12,592 bases of DNA from the NCBI GenBank assembly GCA_016875155.1, contig VGSD01000030.1:1-12592 (forward strand), in the 5' to 3' direction. The notes beneath the pieces were generated by a model. That model saw only the letters and a list, made by a program, of their open reading frames with translations. It searched no databases and was not told the DNA's origin. Both the position numbers and the translations under genes were made by a program. The stretch's first letter is position 1. Every line of letters begins with the position of its first letter. This document shows, one piece after another, positions 6,960-12,592 of the stretch. Source of the stretch: Deltaproteobacteria bacterium. Lineage in GTDB: Bacteria; Desulfobacterota; BSN033; UBA1163.

Positions 6960-7001
6960 TTGACAAATATAGAATTACCTATTAAAGTTAGGCTAACCTA
7001 A
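6960..7001 (+). promoter_or_regulatory. promoter of the dtxR-feoA operon with overlapping DtxR-type box
   Basis: The -35 TTGACA is at 6960-6965. A weak -10 TAAAGT (6983-6988) follows after 17 bases, and an A/T-rich tract at 6935-6959 could serve as an UP element. The box TAAAGTTAGGCTAACCTAA (6983-7001) matches the DtxR/IdeR consensus TTAGGTTAGSCTAACCTAA at 17 of 19 positions, with a perfect right-hand 14 bases. It covers the -10 and the likely start point, so metal-loaded repressor should shut off its own operon. The box match is direct; identity of the binding protein is inferred from the adjacent gene. Confidence 0.85.
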
Positions 7002-7016
7002 TTTATGGAGGGATCG

Positions 7017-7718
7017 ATGGAAGCGTTGACGCCGAGCCTGGAGGACTACCTGGAAGCCATGTGGACATTAAGCTTGAAAGATAAGGTGGTCAGGGTAAGA
7101 GATATCGCGGCCTCCCTGGGGGTCACCACTCCCTCGGTTGTCGGAGCCGTAAAATCGCTTGTCGCAAAGAATCTTGCCAGGCATGAGAGGTATGGGTATG
7201 TCGAACTGACGGACCGGGGAAGCGTGAAGGCCCGTGAGGTGGAGGAGCGTCATCGATTACTGTTTTCACTTCTTCACGACCTGCTTGGCATTGACCAGAA
7301 AACGGCCTATCAGGAAGCCTGTAAAATCGAGCACCATCTATCAAACGAAAGCGTATTAAAAATCAAGCGGTTTGTTCAATTTTTTGAAGAACGCCAGGAG
7401 GAAAAGGCCCTTCTTGCAGCAAGGATGAAACAACCCGCAGACAAGGAGGAAATGCGCGTGATAAAAGAAAAAAGCCAATCAATCACCCTGGGGGACCTCG
7501 AGCCCGGGGAAAAGGGGCACGTGGTTAAAATCAGGGGGCCGGGAAGGCTGCGGAAGAGGCTATTGGATATGGGAATGATTCCAGGAACAGAGGTTCAGCT
7601 AAAAAAGGTCGCCCCTTTAGGGGATCCCGTAGACATTTTAATCAAAGGGTATCACCTCTCTTTGAGAAAAGAGGAAGCAGAGGGGATTCTGATTACGAGA
7701 GGCGGGAAAGCATCATGA
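7017..7718 (+). CDS. DtxR/MntR-family metal-dependent repressor with C-terminal FeoA/SH3 domain
   Basis: The protein has 233 residues from the ATG at 7017, chosen because GGAGGG (7007-7012) sits at correct spacing; an in-frame ATG at 7005 would start before that site. A winged helix (about 1-65) begins TPSLEDYLEAMW, as in MntR. A dimerisation/metal domain covers about 70-135. A complete FeoA-like domain covers about 160-228 (LGDLEPGEKGHVVKIRGPG, LLDMGMIPGTEV, GYHLSLRKEEAE). Visible ligands in DtxR numbering are Asp10, Glu13, His79, Cys102, Glu105 and His106. Asp10 is MntR-like, while Cys102 is DtxR/IdeR-like. Operon with feoA and feoB favours Fe(II) as co-repressor. It overlaps the next feoA by four bases (ATGA). 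Confidence 0.92.
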   Translation: MEALTPSLEDYLEAMWTLSLKDKVVRVRDIAASLGVTTPSVVGAVKSLVAKNLARHERYGYVELTDRGSVKAREVEERHRLLFSLLHDLLGIDQKTAYQEACKIEHHLSNESVLKIKRFVQFFEERQEEKALLAARMKQPADKEEMRVIKEKSQSITLGDLEPGEKGHVVKIRGPGRLRKRLLDMGMIPGTEVQLKKVAPLGDPVDILIKGYHLSLRKEEAEGILITRGGKAS

Positions 7719-7942
7719 TTCCATTAGCGCTTGCCAGAAAAGGTGAAAAAGTGAAGGTGTCGAGAGTTTCGGGCGGCAAAGGAATTGTCAAAAGAATGAT
7801 GGATTTGGGACTTCGTTCCGGGACGGAGATTGAGATCGTTTCAACTTCCAGCGTCGGACCCTTCGTCATTCGATTGGGGAGACAGAGGTTGGGGATTGGA
7901 TTTGGAATGGCGCAAAAGATTTTGGTCGATCTCATTCAATAA
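7715..7942 (+). CDS. feoA: FeoA family protein (ferrous iron transport accessory)
   Basis: The protein has 75 residues, a single small SH3-like FeoA domain: LALARKGEKVKVSRVSGGKG, then RMMDLGLRSGTEIEIV, ending in LGIGFGMAQKILV. FeoA is a small cytoplasmic partner of the FeoB GTPase and is thought to modulate its activity. Its ATG overlaps the regulator stop (ATGA), so it is translationally coupled. It differs in sequence from the FeoA-like domain fused to the regulator, so the operon encodes two kinds of FeoA module. No terminator is visible after it. feoB follows after 84 bases with its own apparent promoter. Confidence 0.9.
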   Translation: MIPLALARKGEKVKVSRVSGGKGIVKRMMDLGLRSGTEIEIVSTSSVGPFVIRLGRQRLGIGFGMAQKILVDLIQ

Positions 7943-7947
7943 TTTTT

Positions 7948-7978
7948 TTGCACAATATGTTAGTAATGCCTAACTTAA
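7948..7978 (+). promoter_or_regulatory. feoB promoter with second DtxR-type box
   Basis: A -35-like TTGCAC (7948-7953) and -10-like TAACTT (7971-7976) are separated by 17 bases. TTAGTAATGCCTAACTTAA (7960-7978) matches the DtxR/IdeR consensus at 14 of 19 positions and keeps TTAG...CTAA half-sites. It is weaker than the box before the regulator and overlaps the -10. It suggests feoB can be transcribed separately and repressed by the same regulator. The promoter elements are modest matches, so the exact start point is uncertain. Confidence 0.65.
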
Positions 7979-8026
7979 TTTAATAAAACTATATTAACGG
8001 ATAAGCAACCGCGGGGAGACAGGGAC

Positions 8027-10267
8027 ATGGGCACTTCATTAGAAACAAACAGAAAGCAATCAGGAGTTTCCGAAAATCAAGAAAGAAACAACCCCAAAAA
8101 GAGCATCCAGTCGAATACGGTCAGGGTCGCGGTGGCCGGAAATCCGAATTCCGGGAAATCGACCCTGATCAATGCCATGGCAGGGACACGGCTCCATGTG
8201 GGCAACTGGCCAGGCGTAACCGTCGAAAAGAAGGAGGCCACACTCGAATACAAAGAGTGGCAAATTCAATTGGTGGACCTTCCCGGGACCTACAGCCTCA
8301 GTCCATATACCCAGGAGGAAATCATTGCCAGGGACTACCTGGTTCACGAAAAGCCCGACGTGATCATCGATGTGGTCGATGCCACCAACCTTGAAAGGAA
8401 CCTCTACCTGACCGTGCAGTTGATGGAACTGGAGACTCCAATGGTCATGGCATTGAATATCTTCGATGAAGCAGAGGCAAAAGGCTTTGGAATCGATACG
8501 AAGGCAATGGAAGAGATGCTTGGAATGAGGGTGGTTCCAACAGTGGCGACGAAGGGAAGCGGGCTCGATCTCTTACTGGAGAAGGTCATCGAAGCTGCGG
8601 GAAGCCAGGGTCACAAGCCAAAACAGTTAAGTTACGGACCCGATATCGAGTTGCCTGCGTCACAACTTTGGAAACAAATGGAAAAAACCCGTCCTGCCCT
8701 GACCGGGAAGTTCCCGCCGCGATGGCTTGCCCTGAAGCTTCTGGAAGGAGATGAGTACATCTACCGGGAATTGGACCTCCCCGAAGGCGAGTTCCCGGGA
8801 CAGGAGATGATTCATCATCTCAAAAAGGCCCACGATTCTGATATCGAGGCGGTGATGGCAGACGCCAGGTACGGACTCGCCTCCGGACTTACCCGTGAGG
8901 TATTAACACTTCCTGAATTGAGAAAGACCGATCTTACCGAAAAGATAGACCGAGTCGTTCTGAACAGATTTTTAGGTATCCCCGTATTTTTTGCCGCAAT
9001 GTGGCTTGTGTTTAAACTCACCTTTGATGTTTCAACCCCTTTTGTCGACTGGATCGATGAGATGACCACAGGACCGTTTAAAAGATGGATGGAGGCTGTT
9101 TTGGGAGCAATCAGCGCGCCCGACTGGACCGTATCGCTTGTCAACGATGGGGTCATTGCAGGAGTAGGTTTTGTTCTGGTATTTGTGCCTGTCATATTCG
9201 CCATGATGTTCTTTATCACCTTTCTTGAAGGCAGCGGCTATATGGCAAGGGCTGCCTTTGTGATGGACAGGGCGATGCATTCCATGGGACTGCACGGAAA
9301 GTCTTTCATTCCTATGCTTCTGGGCTTCGGCTGCAATGTACCGGCAATATACGCAACGAGAACCCTTGAAAATCCGAAGGACAAGGCGCTTACCGCTCTG
9401 TTGATTCCTTTAATGTCTTGCGGGGCGCGGCTTCCGGTATATGTGCTCTTCGTTGGAGCTTTCTTCGCCTCTCATGCAGGAACGGTCCTCTGGTCAATGT
9501 ATGTGATCGGCATGGTGATGGCAGTGCTTGTGGGGATCATTTTCAAAAAGACTTTATTCAAAGGTGAGTCCCCCCTGTTCATCATGGAACTTCCGCCATA
9601 CCGGATGCCTACGGTCAAAAATCTTATGATCCATACATGGGAAAAAGGGAAACACTTTCTGATCAAGGCCGGGACATATATTCTGGCCGTTTCCGTCCTG
9701 GTATGGTTCCTCATAAACCTGCCGTGGGGTGTGGAGAACACCAGGGATTCATATCTCGGCAGGGCAGGAGCGGTCATGGCCCCTGTGTTGAAGCCAATAG
9801 GGTTAGGAAACTGGGAAGCGGCTTCTGCGCTGATCACAGGTGTCATCGCCAAAGAAATTGTCGTAGGCACGATGGGAATCATTTATGCGGCAGAGGTTGA
9901 AGAGGAGGCAGAAGAAGGTCAGCCGACTTTTACTGAAGATTTGAAAGGGGTCGGAACCTCTTTTGTCAGCGCGGTGGGTGAGGCTTTCGGGAATGTATTT
10001 TCCACCTTCGGAATAGCGAGCCTTCAAGCGGAGGAGGAGCAGGAAGGCCTGAGAGCAGTCATTCAAAGCTCCTTCAGTCCGTTAACCGCATATGCATTTA
10101 TGGCCTTTGTTCTCCTCTACATGCCATGTGTGGTAGTGCTCATTGCCATGAGGCATGAATTCATGACATGGAAGTGGTCAGGAATTGCCTTTGCCTATCA
10201 GATGGTTCTGGCATGGATCGTGGCGTTTGTGATCTACCAGGGAGGGAAACTACTGGGGGTAGAATAA
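8027..10267 (+). CDS. feoB: ferrous iron transporter FeoB
   Basis: The protein has 746 residues, within the usual range. A polar 30-residue lead is followed by the G domain: G1 GNPNSGKS (38-45), switch region VGNWPGVTVEKKE, G3 DLPG (84-87), and G4 NIFD (144-147), a slightly unusual form of N-x-x-D. A GDI/spacer region follows to about residue 300. The membrane part has two Gate regions (FLEGSGYMARAAFVMDR, GFGCNVPAIYATRTL, PLMSCGARLPVYVLF) and the C-terminal helices ITGVIAKEIVVGTMGI and YMPCVVVLIAMRHE. It moves Fe(II) across the inner membrane, driven or gated by nucleotide hydrolysis. An acidic loop (about 625-635) lies before the late helices. The ATG follows GGGGAGACAGGGAC. Confidence 0.97.
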   Translation: MGTSLETNRKQSGVSENQERNNPKKSIQSNTVRVAVAGNPNSGKSTLINAMAGTRLHVGNWPGVTVEKKEATLEYKEWQIQLVDLPGTYSLSPYTQEEIIARDYLVHEKPDVIIDVVDATNLERNLYLTVQLMELETPMVMALNIFDEAEAKGFGIDTKAMEEMLGMRVVPTVATKGSGLDLLLEKVIEAAGSQGHKPKQLSYGPDIELPASQLWKQMEKTRPALTGKFPPRWLALKLLEGDEYIYRELDLPEGEFPGQEMIHHLKKAHDSDIEAVMADARYGLASGLTREVLTLPELRKTDLTEKIDRVVLNRFLGIPVFFAAMWLVFKLTFDVSTPFVDWIDEMTTGPFKRWMEAVLGAISAPDWTVSLVNDGVIAGVGFVLVFVPVIFAMMFFITFLEGSGYMARAAFVMDRAMHSMGLHGKSFIPMLLGFGCNVPAIYATRTLENPKDKALTALLIPLMSCGARLPVYVLFVGAFFASHAGTVLWSMYVIGMVMAVLVGIIFKKTLFKGESPLFIMELPPYRMPTVKNLMIHTWEKGKHFLIKAGTYILAVSVLVWFLINLPWGVENTRDSYLGRAGAVMAPVLKPIGLGNWEAASALITGVIAKEIVVGTMGIIYAAEVEEEAEEGQPTFTEDLKGVGTSFVSAVGEAFGNVFSTFGIASLQAEEEQEGLRAVIQSSFSPLTAYAFMAFVLLYMPCVVVLIAMRHEFMTWKWSGIAFAYQMVLAWIVAFVIYQGGKLLGVE

Positions 10268-10290
10268 GGAGATACGTAACTCCCCTCGCT

Positions 10291-10311
10291 CCCCTCTTAA
10301 TATAAGAGGGG
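10291..10311. repeat. REP-like perfect hairpin downstream of feoB
   Basis: CCCCTCTTA (10291-10299) pairs perfectly with TAAGAGGGG (10303-10311) around a three-base loop. The flanks continue C-rich on the left (CTCCCCTCGCT) and G-rich on the right (ATGGGAGGG), so weaker pairing can extend. No T-run follows, so it is not an ordinary terminator. It fits an intergenic palindromic repeat or an mRNA-stabilising/processing hairpin between feoB and the small downstream genes. No second copy is visible here. Confidence 0.65.
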
Positions 10312-10340
10312 ATGGGAGGGTAAGTGAAGGGGGTTTTAAA

Positions 10341-10520
10341 ATGAGTTTTTTTGATATTGTATGGATGGCTGCAATCATTGCCGGCGCGCTATATCTTCTA
10401 TACCGCTCCCTATGGAAGAAAAAGGGGGCTTGTTCCGGATGTGGCGGCGGTCAATGTGAGTCGAAAGTGTCGGGGGGGTTAAGACATGGATCAAAAGAGC
10501 ATAGGGACAGACAGAAATAA
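10341..10520 (+). CDS. FeoB-associated Cys-rich membrane protein
   Basis: The protein has 59 residues as written. One transmembrane helix (about 5-22, IVWMAAIIAGALYLLY) is followed by basic WKKK and a Cys cluster GACSGCGGGQC (Cys31, Cys34, Cys39). This is the signature of the short FeoB-associated membrane proteins encoded directly after feoB in many anaerobes (PF12669-type). The function is unsettled, perhaps iron binding at FeoB. A purine-rich AAGGGGGT precedes the ATG. The last ~13 residues (LRHGSKEHRDRQK) look unlike the family and overlap the next gene by 35 bases. With six instead of seven G in the run at 10472-10478 the protein would stop just before the next ATG at 10486. Confidence 0.85.
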   Translation: MSFFDIVWMAAIIAGALYLLYRSLWKKKGACSGCGGGQCESKVSGGLRHGSKEHRDRQK

Positions 10521-10803
10521 GAATCATCTGGCAATGATCATCGAAAGAAGCACGCAGGATCTTCATGACAGGGTCAATATGCAGAAATATATTCTTCTCA
10601 ACGTGTTAGGGAAGGTAAAAGACAGAACTGCCATCAGTCTCTTCCCGGTGGAGTCAACCGGGGATGAAGTAACCAGGACGTTATTTCGAAAAGTCCTTAC
10701 CGAAACGATAGAGGTATTGGAGGAGACAAAAAAGGCCTTCAAATCAAAGAGGCTTGAGGAATTGAGAAAGAGACTGATGGATGTCTTGAAGGAAACGGCT
10801 TAG
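10486..10803 (+). CDS. hypothetical helical protein of the feo cluster
   Basis: The protein has 105 residues, soluble, with no Cys and no signal peptide. The sequence is mostly charged and predicted helical, particularly the C-terminal half (RKVLTETIEVLEETKKAFKS and onwards), which has coiled-coil character. I do not recognise the family. The G-rich run and TTAAGAC just upstream give a possible ribosome site at reasonable spacing. It lies directly after the FeoB-associated peptide and before the leader of the next operon, so it probably belongs to the feoB transcript. A role in iron uptake is only guilt by association. Confidence 0.72.
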   Translation: MDQKSIGTDRNKNHLAMIIERSTQDLHDRVNMQKYILLNVLGKVKDRTAISLFPVESTGDEVTRTLFRKVLTETIEVLEETKKAFKSKRLEELRKRLMDVLKETA

Positions 10804-10916
10804 AATCGTAATCGGGACGGCTTACGGCCTCTGATAAAGTCAGGGGAAGTGAAGGCGTAACTTGATCGGCCATGCTCAGGTCATCGGGTTGCGCCTTTTT
10901 TTATGAGGGAGGAGAT
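10804..10916 (+). promoter_or_regulatory. attenuator-like leader with competing antiterminator and terminator
   Basis: A terminator stem pairs AAGGCGTAAC (10852-10861) with GTTGCGCCTT (10888-10897, one G-T pair) and is capped by TGATC/GGTCA (10863-10867/10879-10883). It ends in seven T (10896-10902). The 5' arm can instead pair upstream: TTACG(G)CCT (10822-10830) with AGGCGTAA (10853-10860), one bulged G, enclosing CTGA-TAAAG-TCAG (10831-10843). An alternative local hairpin is CCTCTGA/TCAGGGG (10828-10846). The ribosome site of the next gene follows at once. This is the geometry of a transcription attenuator or riboswitch. No known riboswitch class was recognised, and no promoter was identified upstream. 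Confidence 0.55.
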
Positions 10917-11213
10917 ATGTGTATTGGATTGATCGGAGGGATGGACCGGCTTGAAAGGTATTACGTGCGGGAAGCTGATAGATTTGATATTCAACTCAAG
11001 GTTTTCAATCAATGGGAAAGGAACTTATCAAAAAAGATCAACTCCCTTGATGCATTGATCTTATTTACCGACAAGGTATCTCACATGGCAAAAAAGGAGG
11101 CGATGGATGTGGCAAGAGGCAATCAAATTCCGATCTTCCTGCATCATTCGAGTGGCGTATCCACGCTGAGGAAATGTTTGGAGCTTATTAAAAATCGCAA
11201 GAAAGGAGAATAA
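10917..11213 (+). CDS. DUF2325 domain-containing protein
   Basis: The protein has 98 residues from the ATG at 10917, which is preceded by GAGGGAGGAGAT. An in-frame ATG at 10872 lies within the terminator loop and is not used. The sequence fits DUF2325: it opens CIGLIGGMDRLERYY, then ALILFTDKVSHMAKKEAMDVA, then IPIFLHHSSGVSTLRKCLEL, a small Rossmann-like alpha/beta protein. The Asp-x-x-Ser-His (TDKVSH), HHSSG and Cys residues are the conserved polar positions. The biochemical role of the family is unknown to me. It is separated by four bases from the barrel gene and follows a leader with a terminator, so the two are likely co-expressed under conditional read-through. Confidence 0.85.
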   Translation: MCIGLIGGMDRLERYYVREADRFDIQLKVFNQWERNLSKKINSLDALILFTDKVSHMAKKEAMDVARGNQIPIFLHHSSGVSTLRKCLELIKNRKKGE

Positions 11214-11217
11214 AAAT

Positions 11218-12018
11218 ATGAAAAGGAGCTTTGTTTACACTGGTTTAATTGTCACTTGGATTCAATTTGTTTTTCTGCCCTATGGTTTTGCCGCCCATCC
11301 CCTGATTACGGATGATACTGGGACCCAGGGAAAGAAAAATTTTCAGGTCGAAATCAATAGTGAATTTAATTATGACAAAGAGAAAGAAGGTGGAGTGAGG
11401 ATAAAAGAGGCAGGTGGAGAGATAGCAACGATCTTCTCCTATGGAATTGTGGAAAATGTAGATATAGTCCTTGGGGTGCCCTTTCAGTGGTTCCGGATTA
11501 AGGAAGATAGCGAATTGACATCGCGCAATAGCGGACTGTCTGACCTGTCGCTGGAACTCAAGTGGAGATTTTACGAAAAAGAGGGTCTGAGTTTTGCTCT
11601 GAAGCCGGGTCTTACCCTCCCCACAGGAAATGAAAAGAAAGGGCTCGGCAATGGCAGGCCCTCCTATGGCCTTGCATTTATCACAACAAAAGAGTTAGGG
11701 GCGTGGGCTTTTCATTTTAATCTTGGGTACACCCGAAATGAATACAAACTTCGGGAAGATAAGGAAACGAACCGGAAAGATATCTGGCATGTATCGTTTG
11801 CATCAGAAGTGGAGGTGGTAAAAGACCTCAAGCTGGTTGGCAATATCGGCATAGAGCGGAATCCTGAAAAGGCGTCAAGTAGACACCCTGCCTTTATACT
11901 GGGCGGGTTCATCTATTCGATATCCGAAAATATTGACATCGATTGGGGAGTCAAGGCCGGCCTGAATAAACCAGAAACTGATTTTACTATCCTCTTCGGG
12001 ATGGTATTTAAGTGGTAG
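11218..12018 (+). CDS. putative outer-membrane beta-barrel protein (MetA-pathway/transporter-like family)
   Basis: The protein has 266 residues. A signal peptide ends around YGFAA, followed by HPLITDDTGTQGKKNFQVEI, a start typical of the family annotated as 'transporter' or MetA pathway of phenol degradation (PF13557-like). The remainder alternates polar and hydrophobic residues in beta strands (ELKWRFYEKEGLSFALKPGL, WAFHFNLGYTRNEYKL) and ends in an aromatic strand, FGMVFKW, typical of outer-membrane insertion signals. AAGGAG lies about 8 bases before the ATG. It probably forms a small pore or sensor in the outer membrane. The phenol label is historical; a metal-related role is inferred only from its neighbours. 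Confidence 0.78.
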   Translation: MKRSFVYTGLIVTWIQFVFLPYGFAAHPLITDDTGTQGKKNFQVEINSEFNYDKEKEGGVRIKEAGGEIATIFSYGIVENVDIVLGVPFQWFRIKEDSELTSRNSGLSDLSLELKWRFYEKEGLSFALKPGLTLPTGNEKKGLGNGRPSYGLAFITTKELGAWAFHFNLGYTRNEYKLREDKETNRKDIWHVSFASEVEVVKDLKLVGNIGIERNPEKASSRHPAFILGGFIYSISENIDIDWGVKAGLNKPETDFTILFGMVFKW

Positions 12019-12143
12019 AGGCTTGTAACCGCAAGAAAGAAACATGAAGACAGGAGTCCGCGTGAATGGGAATTGGGTCATCGGGAAGCTAACTTGTCGC
12101 TATATTTGTTTCCCTGTTAAACGATTTTTTAAATGAATCTCTC

Positions 12144-12297
12144 TTGACAAAAAATGTGAAATCGATTACAAACAGCCAACAATAGGAGCCACGAAGATTC
12201 GGGGCAGAAGTCCTGCATTCGTGGCTTTTCATTTTGCGGAAATCAAAACCACGGAGGTTTTCAGTCTTGCCAAAGCAAGATCCTACGTGGTTTTTTT
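12144..12297 (+). ncRNA. candidate small RNA: promoter and twin nested hairpins (or bidirectional terminators)
   Basis: This lies in the 382-base gap 12019-12400. TTGACA (12144-12149) and TACAAA (12167-12172) form a sigma70-like promoter with a 17-base spacer. Hairpin 1 pairs GCCACGAA (12188-12195) with TTCGTGGC (12218-12225) and has an inner GCAG/CTGC stem and TTTT after it. Hairpin 2 pairs AACCACG (12247-12253) with CGTGGTT (12286-12292), with an inner TCTTGC-CAAA-GCAAGA (12265-12280) and seven T. Both share an outer CCACG/CGTGG stem with a 5' bulge and inner hairpin. They could end a ~110-base RNA, or terminate the barrel gene (plus) and selD (minus). The rest of the gap shows nothing supportable. 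Confidence 0.5.
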
Positions 12298-12400
12298 ATC
12301 TATTACATGGGAAAGCCAAAGGAGAAACCGTTTATGGACAGGCCGCATACAAATGGGTTGCATCGGTTAAATTCTGGGATAGCTATGCGAGAGGTCAGGA

Positions 12401-12592
12401 TCAGATGAGTTGAATCTTTCCGGGGTGATCTTTTACCACCTCACCTACAATAGAGGAATAAACGAGTCCCTCTTTTTTCAATGCCGCCACCAGATCTTCT
12501 GCTTTGGCGGAGGGTATTGAAATCAACAAACCGCCGGAGGTTTGAGGATCGTAAAGAATATCTGAAAGAATGGGAGACACATCGGCAGCTCC
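12401..12592 (-). CDS. selD: selenide, water dikinase (selenophosphate synthetase), C-terminal fragment
   Basis: The last 63 codons and stop are inside the window; the start lies beyond 12592. The motif ILYDPQTSGGLLISIPSAKA followed by a small alpha/beta segment and SSIVGEVV is the C-terminus of SelD, an AIR-synthase-fold enzyme that makes selenophosphate from selenide and ATP. This supplies selenium for selenocysteine and/or selenouridine. It runs towards the barrel gene on the plus strand, with the paired hairpins in between likely serving as its terminator. Nothing else for selenium use is visible. Confidence 0.9.
   Translation of the reverse strand, partial: GAADVSPILSDILYDPQTSGGLLISIPSAKAEDLVAALKKEGLVYSSIVGEVVKDHPGKIQLI

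Noticed and set aside
9472..9882. Long minus-strand open frame within feoB
   Set aside because: A shadow of feoB membrane-region codons; no start signal and no known domain.
12043..12135. Possible 30-codon gene after the barrel (starts MKTGVRVNG)
   Set aside because: Only a weak purine stretch precedes it, there is no recognisable family, and the length is within chance expectation.
12181..12229. Hairpin near selD considered as a selenocysteine tRNA or SECIS element
   Set aside because: It lacks the cloverleaf, the TUC loop and CCA end of tRNA, and it is not inside a coding frame with an in-frame TGA, as a bacterial SECIS requires.
12307..12408. Short overlapping frames after the twin hairpins (one starts MGKPKEK, another reads GETVYGQAAYKW)
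   Set aside because: Neither has supporting context; the second has no start codon and both run into the end of selD. Possibly a gene remnant, but not supportable.
1..12592. CRISPR arrays, insertion sequences, integrase, phage or toxin-antitoxin genes, rRNA/tRNA genes
   Set aside because: No regularly spaced direct repeats, transposase motifs or RNA gene signatures were seen; the only mobile-looking sequence is the palindromic element in znuC.

Overview
The window reads as a chromosomal metal-homeostasis region of a Gram-negative, probably anaerobic bacterium. Lipoproteins, a TonB system and a putative outer-membrane barrel indicate an outer membrane. The Feo ferrous-iron uptake cluster and selenophosphate synthetase (SelD) suggest anaerobic, selenium-using metabolism. 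Gene style points loosely to Desulfobacterota or Nitrospirota; this is an inference, not a demonstrated placement.

Layout. (1) 1-818: the tail of an ABC-3 type metal permease, overlapped by a SAM-dependent methyltransferase. (2) 893-2636: tonB-exbB-exbD on the plus strand. exbB and exbD each carry a shift of the same direction (-1), so the set looks broken, mis-sequenced or recoded. (3) 6849 down to 2737, minus strand: one tight operon zur - small His/Cys-rich membrane protein - znuA - znuC - znuB - lipoprotein. It starts from a promoter whose spacer holds a perfect 7-5-7 inverted repeat, and its transcript is probably leaderless. A ~97 bp palindromic element sits exactly at the znuA/znuC junction and is translated in frame as a new N-terminus of ZnuC. 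(4) 6960-10267, plus strand: a DtxR-family regulator with a FeoA/SH3 domain, a second FeoA, and FeoB. DtxR-type boxes overlap both the regulator promoter and a separate feoB promoter. (5) 10268-10803: a REP-like hairpin, a FeoB-associated Cys-rich membrane peptide and an unknown helical protein. (6) 10804-12018: a leader with mutually exclusive antiterminator/terminator pairings, then a DUF2325 protein and a putative outer-membrane beta-barrel. (7) 12019-12400: intergenic, with a sigma70-like promoter followed by two similarly built nested hairpins. (8) 12401-12592: the C-terminal part of selD on the minus strand.

How it works together. The zinc half (Zur, ZnuABC, accessory His-rich protein, lipoprotein) and the iron half (DtxR-type regulator, FeoA, FeoB and accessory peptide) are transcribed divergently from a ~170 bp control region at 6850-7016, each half with its own operator. 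The most unusual items are the protein-coding palindromic insertion in znuC, the leaderless zur promoter, the attenuator-like leader of the DUF2325/barrel pair, the twin-hairpin RNA candidate, and the two frameshifts in exbBD.
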